Positions 1 to 9,297 of a DNA stretch of 64,000 nt are shown here, piece after piece (position 1 is the stretch's first letter; the number at the start of each line of letters is the position of its first letter). Source of the DNA: Pseudomonas lactucae (GTDB taxonomy: Bacteria > Pseudomonadota > Gammaproteobacteria > Pseudomonadales > Pseudomonadaceae); contig NZ_JAFHKI010000073.1 of NCBI RefSeq assembly GCF_016937615.1, positions 1-64,000 of the forward strand. Reading direction: 5' to 3'. A model generated the notes under the pieces. That model saw only the letters and a program-made list of their open reading frames with translations, had not been told where the DNA came from and made no database searches. Both the position numbers and the translations under genes were made by a program.

Positions 1-2508
1 GGCCTGTTGGTGGCGCGCTTCGCGGGTCAGGCGCGCTCCGATGCCTTGGTCCACAATGACCGCGGCATGCTTGCGACGGTCATTGCGTTCACTGTCGCCA
101 TCCTGCTGGCCGGCGCCATCGCCTGGAGCACCTCGCGATTTGTCGCGCAGCCCATCGTGGCCCTGGCCTCGGTCATGCGCCGGCTTGCGGCCGGCGACCT
201 GCGCACCGGGATCGCCGGCGTCGAACGCGGCGACGAGATTGGCATCATGACCCGCGCGGTACGCGTGTTCCAGGAGAATGCCCTGCGCATCCGCGTGCTG
301 GAGGCCGAGGCCGAGGCCGAACGCCAGCAGGTCCAGGCCTCGTTGGAGCGAATGGTCGCCGAGCGTACCGACACGCTGCATCACCAGACCGAGGTGCTGG
401 AGGCGCAGGCCATCGAGCTTATCCATGCGCGCAATCAGGCCGATTCGGCCAACCAGGCAAAGAGCGATTTCGTGGCCACGGTCAGCCACGAACTGCGCAC
501 GCCGCTGACCCTCATTCTCGCCCCCCTGGAGCAGCTCTCGGCAGCGGCCCTTCCGCCGGTCGACTGGCGGGTGCAAATCGAGCGCGCCCAACGCAACGCG
601 CTGCGCTTGATGAACCGGGTCAACGACATCCTCGATTTCTCCAAGGCCGAAGCGGGCAAGTTTGAGGTGTGCCCGACGCTGGTCGACTTGAACAATGCGG
701 TGGGGGTGCTGGCCGAGGATGCCGCCATGGTGGCCAAGGGCAAGGGGTGCACCTTGACCTGCAGCATCGATCCCGCGCTCGGCACGGTGTTCCTGGACCC
801 CCGACACTTCGAGAAAATTCTGCTTAATCTGGTGAGCAACGCCATCAAATTCACGCCCGCTGGCGGCACCGTACACCTGGCAGTGACGCCGCTGGACGGC
901 GAGCGATTTGAACTGGCGGTGCAGGACTCGGGGATCGGCATTGCGCCTGAGGAACTGCCGTTGCTGTTCCAGCGGTTTTCGCAGATCGACAATTCCGCCA
1001 CGCGCCATTACAGCGGCACAGGCATCGGCCTGGCCCTGGTCAAGGACCTGGTCGAACTGATGGGGGGCGAAGTCGGCGTCAGCAGCGAGCCCGGACGCGG
1101 CTCGTGCTTCTTCGTTCGACTTCCGCTGGGGGCCGAGCAAAACGCCTTGCTGAGCGACGCCAGTAGAATGCATGAGCCCTCGTCACCGGGCACAGCGAGC
1201 ACGACCGAGCAGCGCCATCTGCGTTTCGACGACGGCCGCCAGGGCAGTCCGGCGCAAGGCGTAGACGCCGAGCAGCACCCCGAACACGCCGCGCGATCCA
1301 AAGTGCTGGTGGTGGACGACAGCCCGGAAATGCTCAGCTATCTCAGCGAGCTTTTGCGTGACGACTATGTCGTCGCCACCGCGGTGGATGGAGAGCAGGC
1401 CTGGGCACTCCTGCAGCGTCGCCCCATCGATGTCGTGGTCTCTGATGTGATGATGCCGCTGCTCGACGGCTTCGGCCTGACCGCCAGAATCAAAGGCAGC
1501 CCTGGTTTTGCCCACTTGCCCGTCATCCTGGTGACCGCTCGCGGCGGCAGTGATGCCTGCGTTTCCGGGCTGGAGAGTGGCGCCGACGACTACATCGCCA
1601 AACCCTTCTCGCCGCTGGAACTCAAGGCTCGCGTGCGCGCGGCGCTACGCATGAGCCAGGTGCAAAGCGAACTGCACACAAAATCCCGCCAGGCGGGCAT
1701 GGCCGAAATCGCCACCGCTGTGCTGCACAACGTCGGTAACGTCCTCAACAGCGTGAACGTGTCGGCAGAGCTGGTCAGCAACCAGATGCGCACCTCCAAA
1801 GTCCAGGGGCTTGGCAAGGTCGCTCAACTGATGAACGAACACGTCAATGACCTGAGCGATTTTCTCGCCAACGATCCCAAAGGCAAGATGCTGCCCGACT
1901 ACCTGCTCAAGCTGGCGGAGGTGGTTACGGCAGAGCAACAAGGCATTGTCGAAGAACTCGGGCAACTCACCAAGGGCATTGACCACATCAAGACCATCGT
2001 CGCTGCCCAGCAGTCCTATGCCGTTGCGGTCAGCGTCGTGGAGACAGTCTCGGTCGCCGGGTTAGTCGACGATGCGTTGCGCATGAGTGCCGGTTCGCTG
2101 GAGCGTCAGGGGGTGACGCTGGTCAAGAGGATTGCCGAATTGCCCTTGCTGCCGCTGGATCGGCACCGGGTCTTGCTGATTCTGGTGAACCTGATCAGTA
2201 ATGCCAAGCATGCGTTGGAAGGCGTGGCTGATCGCAGCCCCTGCGTTACGCTCGATGCCTGCCTCGTTGACGCATCAGTCCTGCGTATTTCAGTGACCGA
2301 TAACGGCAACGGGATCACGCCAGAGCACCTGGCGCGGATCTTTTCGCATGGTTTCACCACTCGCAAGGAAGGCCACGGTTTCGGTCTGCACAGCTGTGCC
2401 CTCGCTGCGCAGGAAATGGGTGGCCGCTTGACCGTGCACAGCGACGGGGCCGGGCAGGGCGCAACGTTTACCTTGGATATTCCCCTTGAAGCCGCACCGG
2501 ATCAGTGA
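1..2508 (+). CDS. Hybrid sensor histidine kinase with two kinase modules (5'-truncated by window edge)
   Basis: The reading frame is open to the first base, so the N-terminus, probably including a periplasmic sensor, lies outside the window. Counting from the TTG at base 7, there is a membrane helix (about residues 23-42), a HAMP domain (43-95), a coiled coil, a HisKA H-box with VSHELRTPL (His161), a HATPase with N and G boxes (about 270-375), and a receiver domain whose phospho-acceptor is Asp480 in SDVMMP. After the receiver comes a second H-box-like segment (AVLHNVGNVLNSV, His574) and a second HATPase ending near residue 828. The domains imply a membrane-bound phosphorelay kinase that may pass phosphate internally. 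The signal is unknown. The order kinase-receiver-kinase is clear; whether His574 is phosphorylated is inference. It is convergent with the next gene, with only 12 bases between them. Confidence 0.9.
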   Translation, partial: GLLVARFAGQARSDALVHNDRGMLATVIAFTVAILLAGAIAWSTSRFVAQPIVALASVMRRLAAGDLRTGIAGVERGDEIGIMTRAVRVFQENALRIRVLEAEAEAERQQVQASLERMVAERTDTLHHQTEVLEAQAIELIHARNQADSANQAKSDFVATVSHELRTPLTLILAPLEQLSAAALPPVDWRVQIERAQRNALRLMNRVNDILDFSKAEAGKFEVCPTLVDLNNAVGVLAEDAAMVAKGKGCTLTCSIDPALGTVFLDPRHFEKILLNLVSNAIKFTPAGGTVHLAVTPLDGERFELAVQDSGIGIAPEELPLLFQRFSQIDNSATRHYSGTGIGLALVKDLVELMGGEVGVSSEPGRGSCFFVRLPLGAEQNALLSDASRMHEPSSPGTASTTEQRHLRFDDGRQGSPAQGVDAEQHPEHAARSKVLVVDDSPEMLSYLSELLRDDYVVATAVDGEQAWALLQRRPIDVVVSDVMMPLLDGFGLTARIKGSPGFAHLPVILVTARGGSDACVSGLESGADDYIAKPFSPLELKARVRAALRMSQVQSELHTKSRQAGMAEIATAVLHNVGNVLNSVNVSAELVSNQMRTSKVQGLGKVAQLMNEHVNDLSDFLANDPKGKMLPDYLLKLAEVVTAEQQGIVEELGQLTKGIDHIKTIVAAQQSYAVAVSVVETVSVAGLVDDALRMSAGSLERQGVTLVKRIAELPLLPLDRHRVLLILVNLISNAKHALEGVADRSPCVTLDACLVDASVLRISVTDNGNGITPEHLARIFSHGFTTRKEGHGFGLHSCALAAQEMGGRLTVHSDGAGQGATFTLDIPLEAAPDQ

Positions 2509-2520
2509 TGGGCGGCGATA

Positions 2521-5409
2521 TCAGCCGCCGCGCTGTATCTGCTCCAGTATCAGGCTGTCGGTGATGTTCAGGTCGTCCAGCAACAGAAACATCTTGCTCA
2601 GCACCTCGGCCATTTTCTGGTCCGTGTCGGCGAACGGCAGGTAGAACTCGCTGAAGCCACTGCCGGCGGGCACGATGCACAGGTAATTGCCGGGCTCGAT
2701 ATGGATGGCTGCGCTGCCCAGATGAATGCGGTAGTTCGCGCGCTGGCCGGTGACGTACAGAAAATGCCCTGCACATTTGACGTTTCGCAGCCCTAGCCCT
2801 TGGATCAACTCGTCGACCAGTTCAGCGCGGCGCTGCAGGGTTTCGTTGCTGGTGCTGTAGCCATCCCCGGCATGGGCCACGGAGACCAGCAGGTCGGCGT
2901 CACGCATGACTTGCGAAAACAGCAGCGGCGGAACCTGCTCAAGCGGTAGGGCGGTACGGTCGCGGTAGAACGCGATTGTGTCGAAGGTAAAGTGTTCGGT
3001 TTCCGAGAGGTAATGGCCGGTGTCCAGAAAGTTGAACATCGCGTAAATGCCGTGCTCCTTGCTCTCGAAATAGATGTCTTCGACGCTTGAGGTCGACCAG
3101 CCGCGGGCCTGCAGCAACCGCGCGGCGACCTTGGCTTTGAGGCGGTGACCGGCAAATCGGTTGGACCACAGGCCGGTGTCTTGCTCAGCCGGCGTCAGCA
3201 GGTACAACTCGCGAAAGGCCTGCTTGAACGGCTGCACGCGGCGCTGGGTCACCACTTCTTTCTGCCAGGCCGACAGTTGGCCCGCCGTGAACAGATGAAA
3301 CGGGTGGGCAATACGCAGGTGCTTTTTTGCGCTGTGCGGGCGGCCTTCAAGGTCGGTCACCGTCAGCGTTGCGGCATCGAGCCAGCCCAGCACAGCGTCA
3401 TCGGCCTGCACGATCAGTTGTTCCAGCAGCAGGCGCACCGCAGGCATGTTCAACAGCGGTTTCAGCTCGTCCGGCGCCAGGGTTTCGCCGCTGCTCATCA
3501 TCGCTTCCAGGGTGCGGCAGAAGCGCGCGATCTGGTCCTTGAGCTGGGTTTGCTGGGTCTTGAGGGCGACGAAGTCGGGATGTTTGCGAATCGCGGGCGG
3601 TGCGGTTTTCAGGGTCTTTCCGGCTTTGCCGACGTGCAGTGCGGGCGACAAGCCGTCAATGATCAGTCTGACGTCATAGCCATCGATCGTGGCGGCCGTC
3701 ACTGCCGACTCGGCGATTTGCGCTTCCATGGCCCACTCCAGGCGAATCGCCGAGGGGTAGCCGGCGACACGCGCGAGGTTTTCCAGGCCGGCCTGTATCG
3801 CGGCATGGGAGTTGGCTTGTCGTTCAGCGCCGTATTTGCGCACCTCGTTGTGCAGTTTCTTGAACATCAGATAGCGCTGGCTTACGTCGTCCGCGTCCCT
3901 GACGGGCAGTACGCCATAGATGCGCATGGACGCCTGTGCGTGGCGGGTCAGTTTCTTTTCCAGTGCTGCTCGGCCGACGCCCTGGTAGGCGTCGAGCAGC
4001 ACACGCGTCTCGGGAAACGCCCAGTGCGAGGGTTCGAGTGCCGCGAGGTAGTCGCGCAAGTGGTCGGGGTCGGCCTCGGCCAGCGCCTTGTCCAGCAGGT
4101 AGCGGTCCACCACGCCCACGGTGTCATCCTGCGTATTGGGCAGGTCGCTGCCCCAGCCGGACTCCGGTGCCAGGGCAATGCTCAGGTATTCACGCTGGAA
4201 GGCTTGCAGATCATTCCAGCCGAGCGCATCGAGCACCACGCGGCTGGCGTGCCCGGCGTAGGGCAGGGCGGTCAGCAGGGTATGCCTGGAAAAACCGTCC
4301 AGCGCCGCGAGCAGTTCAGCCGATGCGGGCTTGGGCAATGTCTGAAGCGCCAGGAAGCGCTCGAGCACGGCGGCCGTATGGCCGAAGCCGTCGACAAAAT
4401 TATCCGGTGTCATGCCCAGCCGTTCGATCACCGCCAGGGCCTGCAGCAACCAGCGGGTCTGATGCACCTCTACCGAACGAAAGGTGTCCGCCAGCTTCTC
4501 GGCGTTTTCGGGCAACCCAGCCAGCGCGTCCTCGACATAACGCACGGTGAAGCGCGCCAGTTCAGGGGGCACGGCTGCGGACTCTTCAGCGGCAGGGGCT
4601 GCGCTTTCGGTTGACTCATCATCGTCGAACGCGTCCTCGGCGTACCGATCCATGTCCACATCATCGCTGTCCAGCCCGGCATCGTCTGCGTAGAACATCA
4701 TGGCGCGGCCCCAGGTATTGGCCGCCCGGACGAAGCGCGGGTAATCGAGGCGGCCCGCGGCCAGCAGGCCCAGTGCGAAACGCTCGATTTCCTGGTGCAC
4801 GTAGACATAGCTATCGGCGATTTTTCGCGTGTCTTCATCCGGCGGCGAAGGCGGCTGCTCGCGGTTCCAGCTGCCGTCCAGCAACCATTCGGCGAGCGTC
4901 AGCCAGGCCGGGGCAGGCGGGTAATTGCTCAGGCGATTGAGGCAGGCCTGAACGTCAGGAAAAGCCCAGGCCTGGTCCAGACTCCTGCGGTAATAGGCAG
5001 GGCCATCTTCGTCAGTGGGCAAGGGATAGTCACTGTCCTCGAAGGCAAATTGCAGCATGTGCCGCAGTCGCGCACCGATCTGCTCCAGCGCATAGGCATC
5101 CGCGTGCGCGGTGATCCACGCGTCGCAGAGTCGATATTGCAGGCCGTAGCGCTGTTGATCGCGGCGGTCCTCCAGGTCGTCCCAGACGGTCGGGAACACA
5201 AACCCATCAGCCAGCGCTTTGGGCCCCTCCTTGGGCTGCTGCCTGACCCAGTCATCGGCGATGCGCAGGAAGTCGATGCCGTCCCAGAAATCGAGCTCGA
5301 ACGCGTCATATCGGCTGAGCGCGGGATATCCATCTAGCGCGCTGTCACAGAATGCGCGCAGCGCAGCGAGGCGTGTGGCTTGTTCGGGCGCGGGGCGGCG
5401 TGATTGCAT
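2521..5409 (-). CDS. DUF4132 domain-containing protein
   Basis: A 962-residue cytoplasmic protein with no signal peptide or membrane segment. An acidic linker (about residues 255-285, rich in D and E) separates an N-terminal helical part from a C-terminal half resembling the DUF4132 family, which includes E. coli YehI/MolR-type proteins. The stretch around QPFKQAFRELYLLTPAE and the following AARLLQARGW is the most family-like part. The last 200 residues (starting near FYFRD-like FYRDRTALPLEQ) resemble the separate C-terminal domain often attached to DUF4132. The biochemical role of the family is not established. It lies 30 bases downstream of a 146-residue gene on the same strand, so the two are probably co-transcribed. 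Family assignment is from memory of sequence patterns. Confidence 0.8.
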   Translation of the reverse strand: MQSRRPAPEQATRLAALRAFCDSALDGYPALSRYDAFELDFWDGIDFLRIADDWVRQQPKEGPKALADGFVFPTVWDDLEDRRDQQRYGLQYRLCDAWITAHADAYALEQIGARLRHMLQFAFEDSDYPLPTDEDGPAYYRRSLDQAWAFPDVQACLNRLSNYPPAPAWLTLAEWLLDGSWNREQPPSPPDEDTRKIADSYVYVHQEIERFALGLLAAGRLDYPRFVRAANTWGRAMMFYADDAGLDSDDVDMDRYAEDAFDDDESTESAAPAAEESAAVPPELARFTVRYVEDALAGLPENAEKLADTFRSVEVHQTRWLLQALAVIERLGMTPDNFVDGFGHTAAVLERFLALQTLPKPASAELLAALDGFSRHTLLTALPYAGHASRVVLDALGWNDLQAFQREYLSIALAPESGWGSDLPNTQDDTVGVVDRYLLDKALAEADPDHLRDYLAALEPSHWAFPETRVLLDAYQGVGRAALEKKLTRHAQASMRIYGVLPVRDADDVSQRYLMFKKLHNEVRKYGAERQANSHAAIQAGLENLARVAGYPSAIRLEWAMEAQIAESAVTAATIDGYDVRLIIDGLSPALHVGKAGKTLKTAPPAIRKHPDFVALKTQQTQLKDQIARFCRTLEAMMSSGETLAPDELKPLLNMPAVRLLLEQLIVQADDAVLGWLDAATLTVTDLEGRPHSAKKHLRIAHPFHLFTAGQLSAWQKEVVTQRRVQPFKQAFRELYLLTPAEQDTGLWSNRFAGHRLKAKVAARLLQARGWSTSSVEDIYFESKEHGIYAMFNFLDTGHYLSETEHFTFDTIAFYRDRTALPLEQVPPLLFSQVMRDADLLVSVAHAGDGYSTSNETLQRRAELVDELIQGLGLRNVKCAGHFLYVTGQRANYRIHLGSAAIHIEPGNYLCIVPAGSGFSEFYLPFADTDQKMAEVLSKMFLLLDDLNITDSLILEQIQRGG

Positions 5410-5439
5410 GAGGGCATCCAGGGAAATGAGCGACGAGGA

Positions 5440-5880
5440 TCAACCGCCAATCAGCGGCACCAGGCGGATAAACGCGAGCGTGGAAGGGGGACTCAAGTCA
5501 ATGGGTTCATCGAGTGTTTGCAGCATGACGCCGTTGTGCAGAACGCGGAACGCACGGGCTTGAAAACCCTTCAAGGCGCGAGCGACCTCAACGTCGACAT
5601 CCAGCTCCGCAGCTGCGCTGGCCTGAGGCATGGCCACCGCGCCTTCACGGGCTTGCCGACGAATATCGCGCTCGCTCAGGTATTGACGGTCGAGTACCTC
5701 ACGCAGCGACAGGTGTTCCAGCCAATGCTGGACCGACAGCGCGGCGATCTGTTCGGCAACGGTCAGGCGAATGAGCTCGGCGACCGTCAAGGTCAATGAC
5801 TGCGGCGTGAGGGTCACAGGGGGCAGCAAAGGCTCCTGGCGCGCACCTTTGAGGCAATAGCTATGGACCACGAACTCCAT
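5440..5880 (-). CDS. Hypothetical protein, probable operon partner of the DUF4132 gene
   Basis: 146 residues, soluble, with no recognisable catalytic motif. The ATG at 5880 is preceded by an AAGGA ribosome-binding site. The sequence has a helical, Leu-rich middle and ends in a strand-rich tail with FRVLHNGVMLQTLDEPIDL. It begins with a short strand segment (MEFVVHSYCLKG). I do not recognise the family. It sits immediately upstream of the DUF4132 gene in the same orientation, which suggests a shared transcript and possibly a physical partner. Function unknown. Confidence 0.7.
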   Translation of the reverse strand: MEFVVHSYCLKGARQEPLLPPVTLTPQSLTLTVAELIRLTVAEQIAALSVQHWLEHLSLREVLDRQYLSERDIRRQAREGAVAMPQASAAAELDVDVEVARALKGFQARAFRVLHNGVMLQTLDEPIDLSPPSTLAFIRLVPLIGG

Positions 5881-6208
5881 GACGCATTCCTTGCAAACCA
5901 GGCCAGCCGGGCGGATGGCGCCTTAGCATAGCCCGGGCTGCAATAAACGTCATCGACCGTCGCCGTCACGCTGACGGCCAGCCATCTATTTAATCGAACG
6001 CCGCTTTCAGTATTTAGTATTTGCCGACCTCCGGGCCAGCTATTAGTCTCGGTCCATCCACACCGAACGCTGGCAAGCCGCTCGTCACAGGCGGCGTCCA
6101 GGCAACACGCAACAACCACTACAAGAATACCGATCCGGGACGCGCCGTCAGGCGTCGGCCACGGTTTCGGACATCCAAAATCTGCCGATTTTCTGGAGCC
6201 ACACCGCC
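5881..6208. other. Intergenic region between divergent genes
   Basis: 328 bases separating the minus-strand small gene and the plus-strand permease. It must hold both promoters. The only local pattern I see is a tandem AGTATTT near 6008-6021 in an AT-richer patch. A GGAG ribosome-binding site lies just before the permease ATG. No RNA gene or clear operator is visible. Confidence 0.4.
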
Positions 6209-7689
6209 ATGAGTGCACGACCTCACCTCGGCGCAGACGCCGACAGCGATGCCGAACAACTGCGCAAACTGGGCTACACCTCGAACTTCAGTCGCAGCAT
6301 GAGCCTATGGGAAAACTTCGCCCTGGGCTTTACCTACCTGTCGCCGGTAGTGGGCGTTTACACCCTGTTCGGCCTCTGCCTGGCGGCCGGCGGCCCGCCG
6401 ATGTTCTGGGCCTACCTGCTGGTGGGTTGCGGGCAGCTGCTGGTGTGCCTGATCTTCGGCGAGGTGGTTTCGCAGTTCCCGATTTCCGGCGGCGTCTACC
6501 CCTGGGCTCGACGTCTGGTGGGTAAACGCTGGGCGTGGATGGTCGGTTGGATTTACTCCATCGCCCTGTGCGTCACCATCGCCGCCGTCGCAGTCGGCGC
6601 CGGTCCCTACCTCGCGGCGATGCTCGGTTTCGAGCCGAGCAACAACACCAATATCGTCATTGCCGTGCTGCTGACGCTGTTCGCGACCCTGGTCAACCTC
6701 AGCGGTACCCAGGTCCTGGCGCGCATCGCCATGTTCGGGTTTCTGTGTGAACTGGTCGGCGCGGTGATCGTTGGCGTGTATCTGCTGGTGTTTGAACGCC
6801 ACCAGCCGATCAGCGTGCTGTTCAACACGTTCGATATCCGTGTCGACGGTTCTTACTTACCGGCGTTCCTCACCGCATCGCTGGCGGGCATGTTCCTCTA
6901 TTACGGCTTCGAGGCGTGTGGCGACGTGGCCGAGGAAACCCCGAACCCGAGCAAGCAAATCCCGGTGGCCATGCGCATGACCATCTACATCGGTGGTGTC
7001 GCCGCGATGTTTGCCTGCCTGGCGCTGATCCTCGCCGTGCCGGACATGCAGGCGGTGATCAACGGCACCGATAAGGACCCGGTCACCACCATCCTCAACA
7101 ATGCCTTCGGCAGCGTCGGTTCGAAGGTGGTGATGGGCGTGGTGATGATCTCTTTCATCTCCTGCGTGATCAGCCTGCAGGCCGCTGCCAGCCGGCTGCT
7201 GTATGCCTACGCCCGCGATGAAATGGTAATCGGCAGCCGCCTGCTGAAGCGTATTTCGCCGACCACCCAGGTGCCGGTGGCCGCGCTGTTTGTCTCCGGC
7301 GTGCTGCGACGCTGATCATCGCCCTCGGCTTCTTCCTCTAGGACGCCGTGGCGACCATCGTCAGCTTCGCGGCGATCGGGATTTACCTGGCCTTCCAGAT
7401 GATCGTGCTCGCCGCCCTGTACGCGCGCGCCCGGGGCTGGAAACCCAGCGGCAAGTTTGCCCTGGGCGGCTGGGGCCTGCCGGTGAATATCGGGGCGTTG
7501 GTCTATGGCGTCGGCGCCATCGTCAACATGGCCTGGCCGCGCACGCCGGACGCGGCGTGGTACATCAACTATGCGATGTTGCTGAGCACGGCCATCGTCA
7601 TTGGCCTGGGCCTGCTCTACATGTGGTTGGGCAAGCCCTATGACCGTGGCACCGCGCCCGCCGGCGATGCCTGGAACGCCGGCCGGTAA
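6209..7689 (+). pseudogene. APC-superfamily amino-acid permease, disrupted by a frameshift and a stop
   Basis: The first 368 codons encode an APC-type transporter: a short hydrophilic N-terminus, then about ten hydrophobic helices, with the family-like ISGGVYPWARRL in the third and GFEACGDVAEETPNP in a later loop. At about 7305-7309 the frame breaks and reading stops at 7313-7315. In the shifted frame the protein continues naturally (TLIIALGFFL), hits a TAG at 7339-7341 where a sense codon is expected, then runs on as DAVATIVSFAAIG through two or three more helices to 7689. The restored product would be about 490 residues, normal for the family. Two independent lesions argue for a true pseudogene. 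Substrate cannot be told from sequence. Confidence 0.85.
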
Positions 7690-7794
7690 CGGCCAGCGAC
7701 CCGCGTGTAATTGGAATGCGCAGTCCCAAAACCCTGGCGGCGGGTGTAAGGTAGTCTGCGCAACCCGTGGAAATCTCAGGAAAGCGAGGTGACT

Positions 7795-7986
7795 ATGAGC
7801 GTTCCAATGTTGAAAAAGCTGCATCTGAATGGGTACCACATCGTGCAGGTCAACTACGGACCCTGGCGCGTGTGTACGCACAACGACCGGTTGGCGTCCT
7901 TCGACTCCCGTGAACAGGCGCTGGCGTATGCCGCGGCTCTTCCGGGGTACAAGGTGCGCCACAGACCGGTGTCCAATGATGATTGA
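7795..7986 (+). CDS. Small conserved-looking hypothetical protein
   Basis: A 63-residue basic protein starting at the ATG at 7795, which has a GAGG ribosome-binding site at 7786-7789; a GTG at 7789 in the same frame overlaps that site and is a poorer choice. The sequence has VNYGPWRVCTHNDR and a short helix (DSREQALAYAAALPGYK). No signal peptide or membrane segment. A hairpin just downstream could end its transcript. Function unknown. Confidence 0.65.
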   Translation: MSVPMLKKLHLNGYHIVQVNYGPWRVCTHNDRLASFDSREQALAYAAALPGYKVRHRPVSNDD

Positions 7987-7995
7987 GTGTTAAGA

Positions 7996-8022
7996 AGAAG
8001 CCCTGGTTTTGCCGGGGCTTCT
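7996..8022 (+). terminator. Hairpin after the 63-residue gene
   Basis: AGAAGCCC (7996-8003) pairs with GGGCTTCT (8015-8022), with an inner GG/CC pairing. The T-tract after it is poor, so it may be a weak terminator. Confidence 0.5.
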
Positions 8023-8072
8023 GCATAGGGCGTCTACGAAAAACTGCTTCCCCTGATCATAAAAAGGACTGA

Positions 8073-8534
8073 ATGATGAGTGTCGAAACCCTGCCGCAAG
8101 CGGGCAGTTGCCGTTGTAATGGCGTGCGTTTCAGCGTGAGCCAGGCCCCCGTGATTACCATGGCCTGTCACTGCACCGGCTGTCAGAAGATGACCTCCAG
8201 CGCGTTCTCCCTAAGCGCACTGTTTGCCGCTAGCGCTTTCACCGTGACGCAAGGCTGCCCCGTGGTCGGCGGGCTGCATGGCCTGGATCGCCACTACTGC
8301 TGCTCTCACTGCATGAGCTGGCTGTTTACGCGTCCTCATGGCATCGATGAGTTTGTCAATGTACGCGCGACCTTGCTGGATAACGCCCACGATTACGTGC
8401 CGTTCATGGAAACATGGACCTGTGAAAAGCTGCCCTGGGCGGTCACTCCGGCTGTCGAGCGCTTTGCGCAACTGCCTGAACCCCAAGACTTTGCGCGCCT
8501 GATGCAGGCCTATGCCCAATTGCAGGCACGCTGA
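8073..8534 (+). CDS. GFA family (DUF636, glutathione-dependent formaldehyde-activating-like) protein
   Basis: 153 residues with the zinc-binding cysteine pattern of the GFA fold: CRC at residues 13-15, CHCTGC at 32-37 and a later CCSHC near 73-77. The start has two adjacent ATGs with an AAAGGA ribosome-binding site about 8 bases before. The family is named after an enzyme that adds formaldehyde to glutathione, but most members, including this one, have no proven substrate. It is soluble and probably monocistronic. It is convergent with the damaged dinB gene, whose stop lies just 3 bases beyond. Confidence 0.85.
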   Translation: MMSVETLPQAGSCRCNGVRFSVSQAPVITMACHCTGCQKMTSSAFSLSALFAASAFTVTQGCPVVGGLHGLDRHYCCSHCMSWLFTRPHGIDEFVNVRATLLDNAHDYVPFMETWTCEKLPWAVTPAVERFAQLPEPQDFARLMQAYAQLQAR

Positions 8535-8536
8535 AC

Positions 8537-9064
8537 TCAGTCGATCAGCGCCAGCAGGTCGGTGTCGCCAACATCCACCCCCGCCTGGGTCAGCAAGGTC
8601 GTCACTTGCCCTCGGTGATGGGTCTGGTGGTTGAAGAAGTGCGTCAACAGGCTGAAAAACGGCTTGCTGGCCGCCACGCCGCGCATGTTGCGTTAGTGCA
8701 GTTGCTGGTCGAGATCGGGCTCACGCAAGGTGCCGGCCCAGTCGAGGATCAGTTGGTCCAGCCAGACGCGACGGGCCGCCAGCGCATCCAGGTCGACGAA
8801 GGCTAATTGCTTGAGGTCACCGGGCTGGGCGATGGTCTCCAGGGGCACCAACGCCGTGAAGCCTGTCGGGTGCTGGGCAAAGCGCTTGAGCCAGACCGTG
8901 TCACCCAGCGCCAGGTGATTGAGCGTGCCGAGAATCGAGCCGAAAAATGCCTGGCGATCCAGGCGCACTTGCGCGTCTGACAGCTGGGCGGCAGCGTCAT
9001 AGACCTTGCGGTTCATCCACTGGTTGTAGGTGGCCATCAGCGCGATCTGTTCGATACGGTTCAC
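8537..9064 (-). pseudogene. DinB family protein, interrupted by one in-frame stop
   Basis: Read from ATG at 9064, the first 123 codons are a DinB-like four-helix protein (N-terminal MATYNQWMNRKVYDAA, then GTLNHLALGDTVWLKRF with the first metal-binding His). A TAA at 8693-8695 interrupts it. Translation of the same frame beyond the stop gives RNMRGVAASKPFFSLLTHFF and then the C-terminal metal-site motif NHQTHHRGQ, ending at a TGA at 8537-8539. The restored length is about 175 residues, normal for DinB. A tyrosine codon mutated to TAA would explain it. The stop removes the last helix and the HxxHxxxx-type His ligands, so the product is very probably inactive. DinB proteins are putative thiol-dependent or metal-dependent enzymes of mostly unknown substrate. 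Confidence 0.85.
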
Positions 9065-9173
9065 GTCGCTTATCTCTCATCGGCTGCATGCCCGCTCGGT
9101 GGTCAGCATGTTGCGGCGGTGGCAGCTTGTGGTGGTTGAACGACAATACTATGCACGCCGGGTCAGCCCCTGC

Positions 9174-9204
9174 ATACCCGCGATGCCGACGGCATTGCGG
9201 GTAT
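9174..9204. repeat. Perfect intergenic inverted repeat (REP-like)
   Basis: ATACCCGCGATGCC (9174-9187) pairs with GGCATTGCGGGTAT (9191-9204) through 14 pairs, one a G-U, around a 3-base loop. There is no T-tract after it. It lies between two genes and looks like a REP-type palindrome rather than a terminator. Confidence 0.5.
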
Positions 9205-9228
9205 CTTCATCACCTGACCCACCGCTGT

Positions 9229-9268
9229 CGCAGCCTCGCTAAAGCTCCACAGCTGCTACGAGGCGGCG
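9229..9268. repeat. REP-like palindrome
   Basis: CGCAGCCTCG at the left end and CGAGGCGGCG at the right end form an imperfect inverted repeat around AGC/GCT. The wording (CAGCTGCTACGAGG) resembles extragenic repeats common in fluorescent pseudomonads; copy number in the genome was not checked. Confidence 0.5.
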
Positions 9269-9297
9269 GATGCAGATTGCGATAACAACGGGCGGGC

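Noticed and set aside
3145..4614. 489-codon open frame opposite the DUF4132 gene
   Set aside because: Antisense shadow; composition (many H, Q, R) is not that of a real protein.
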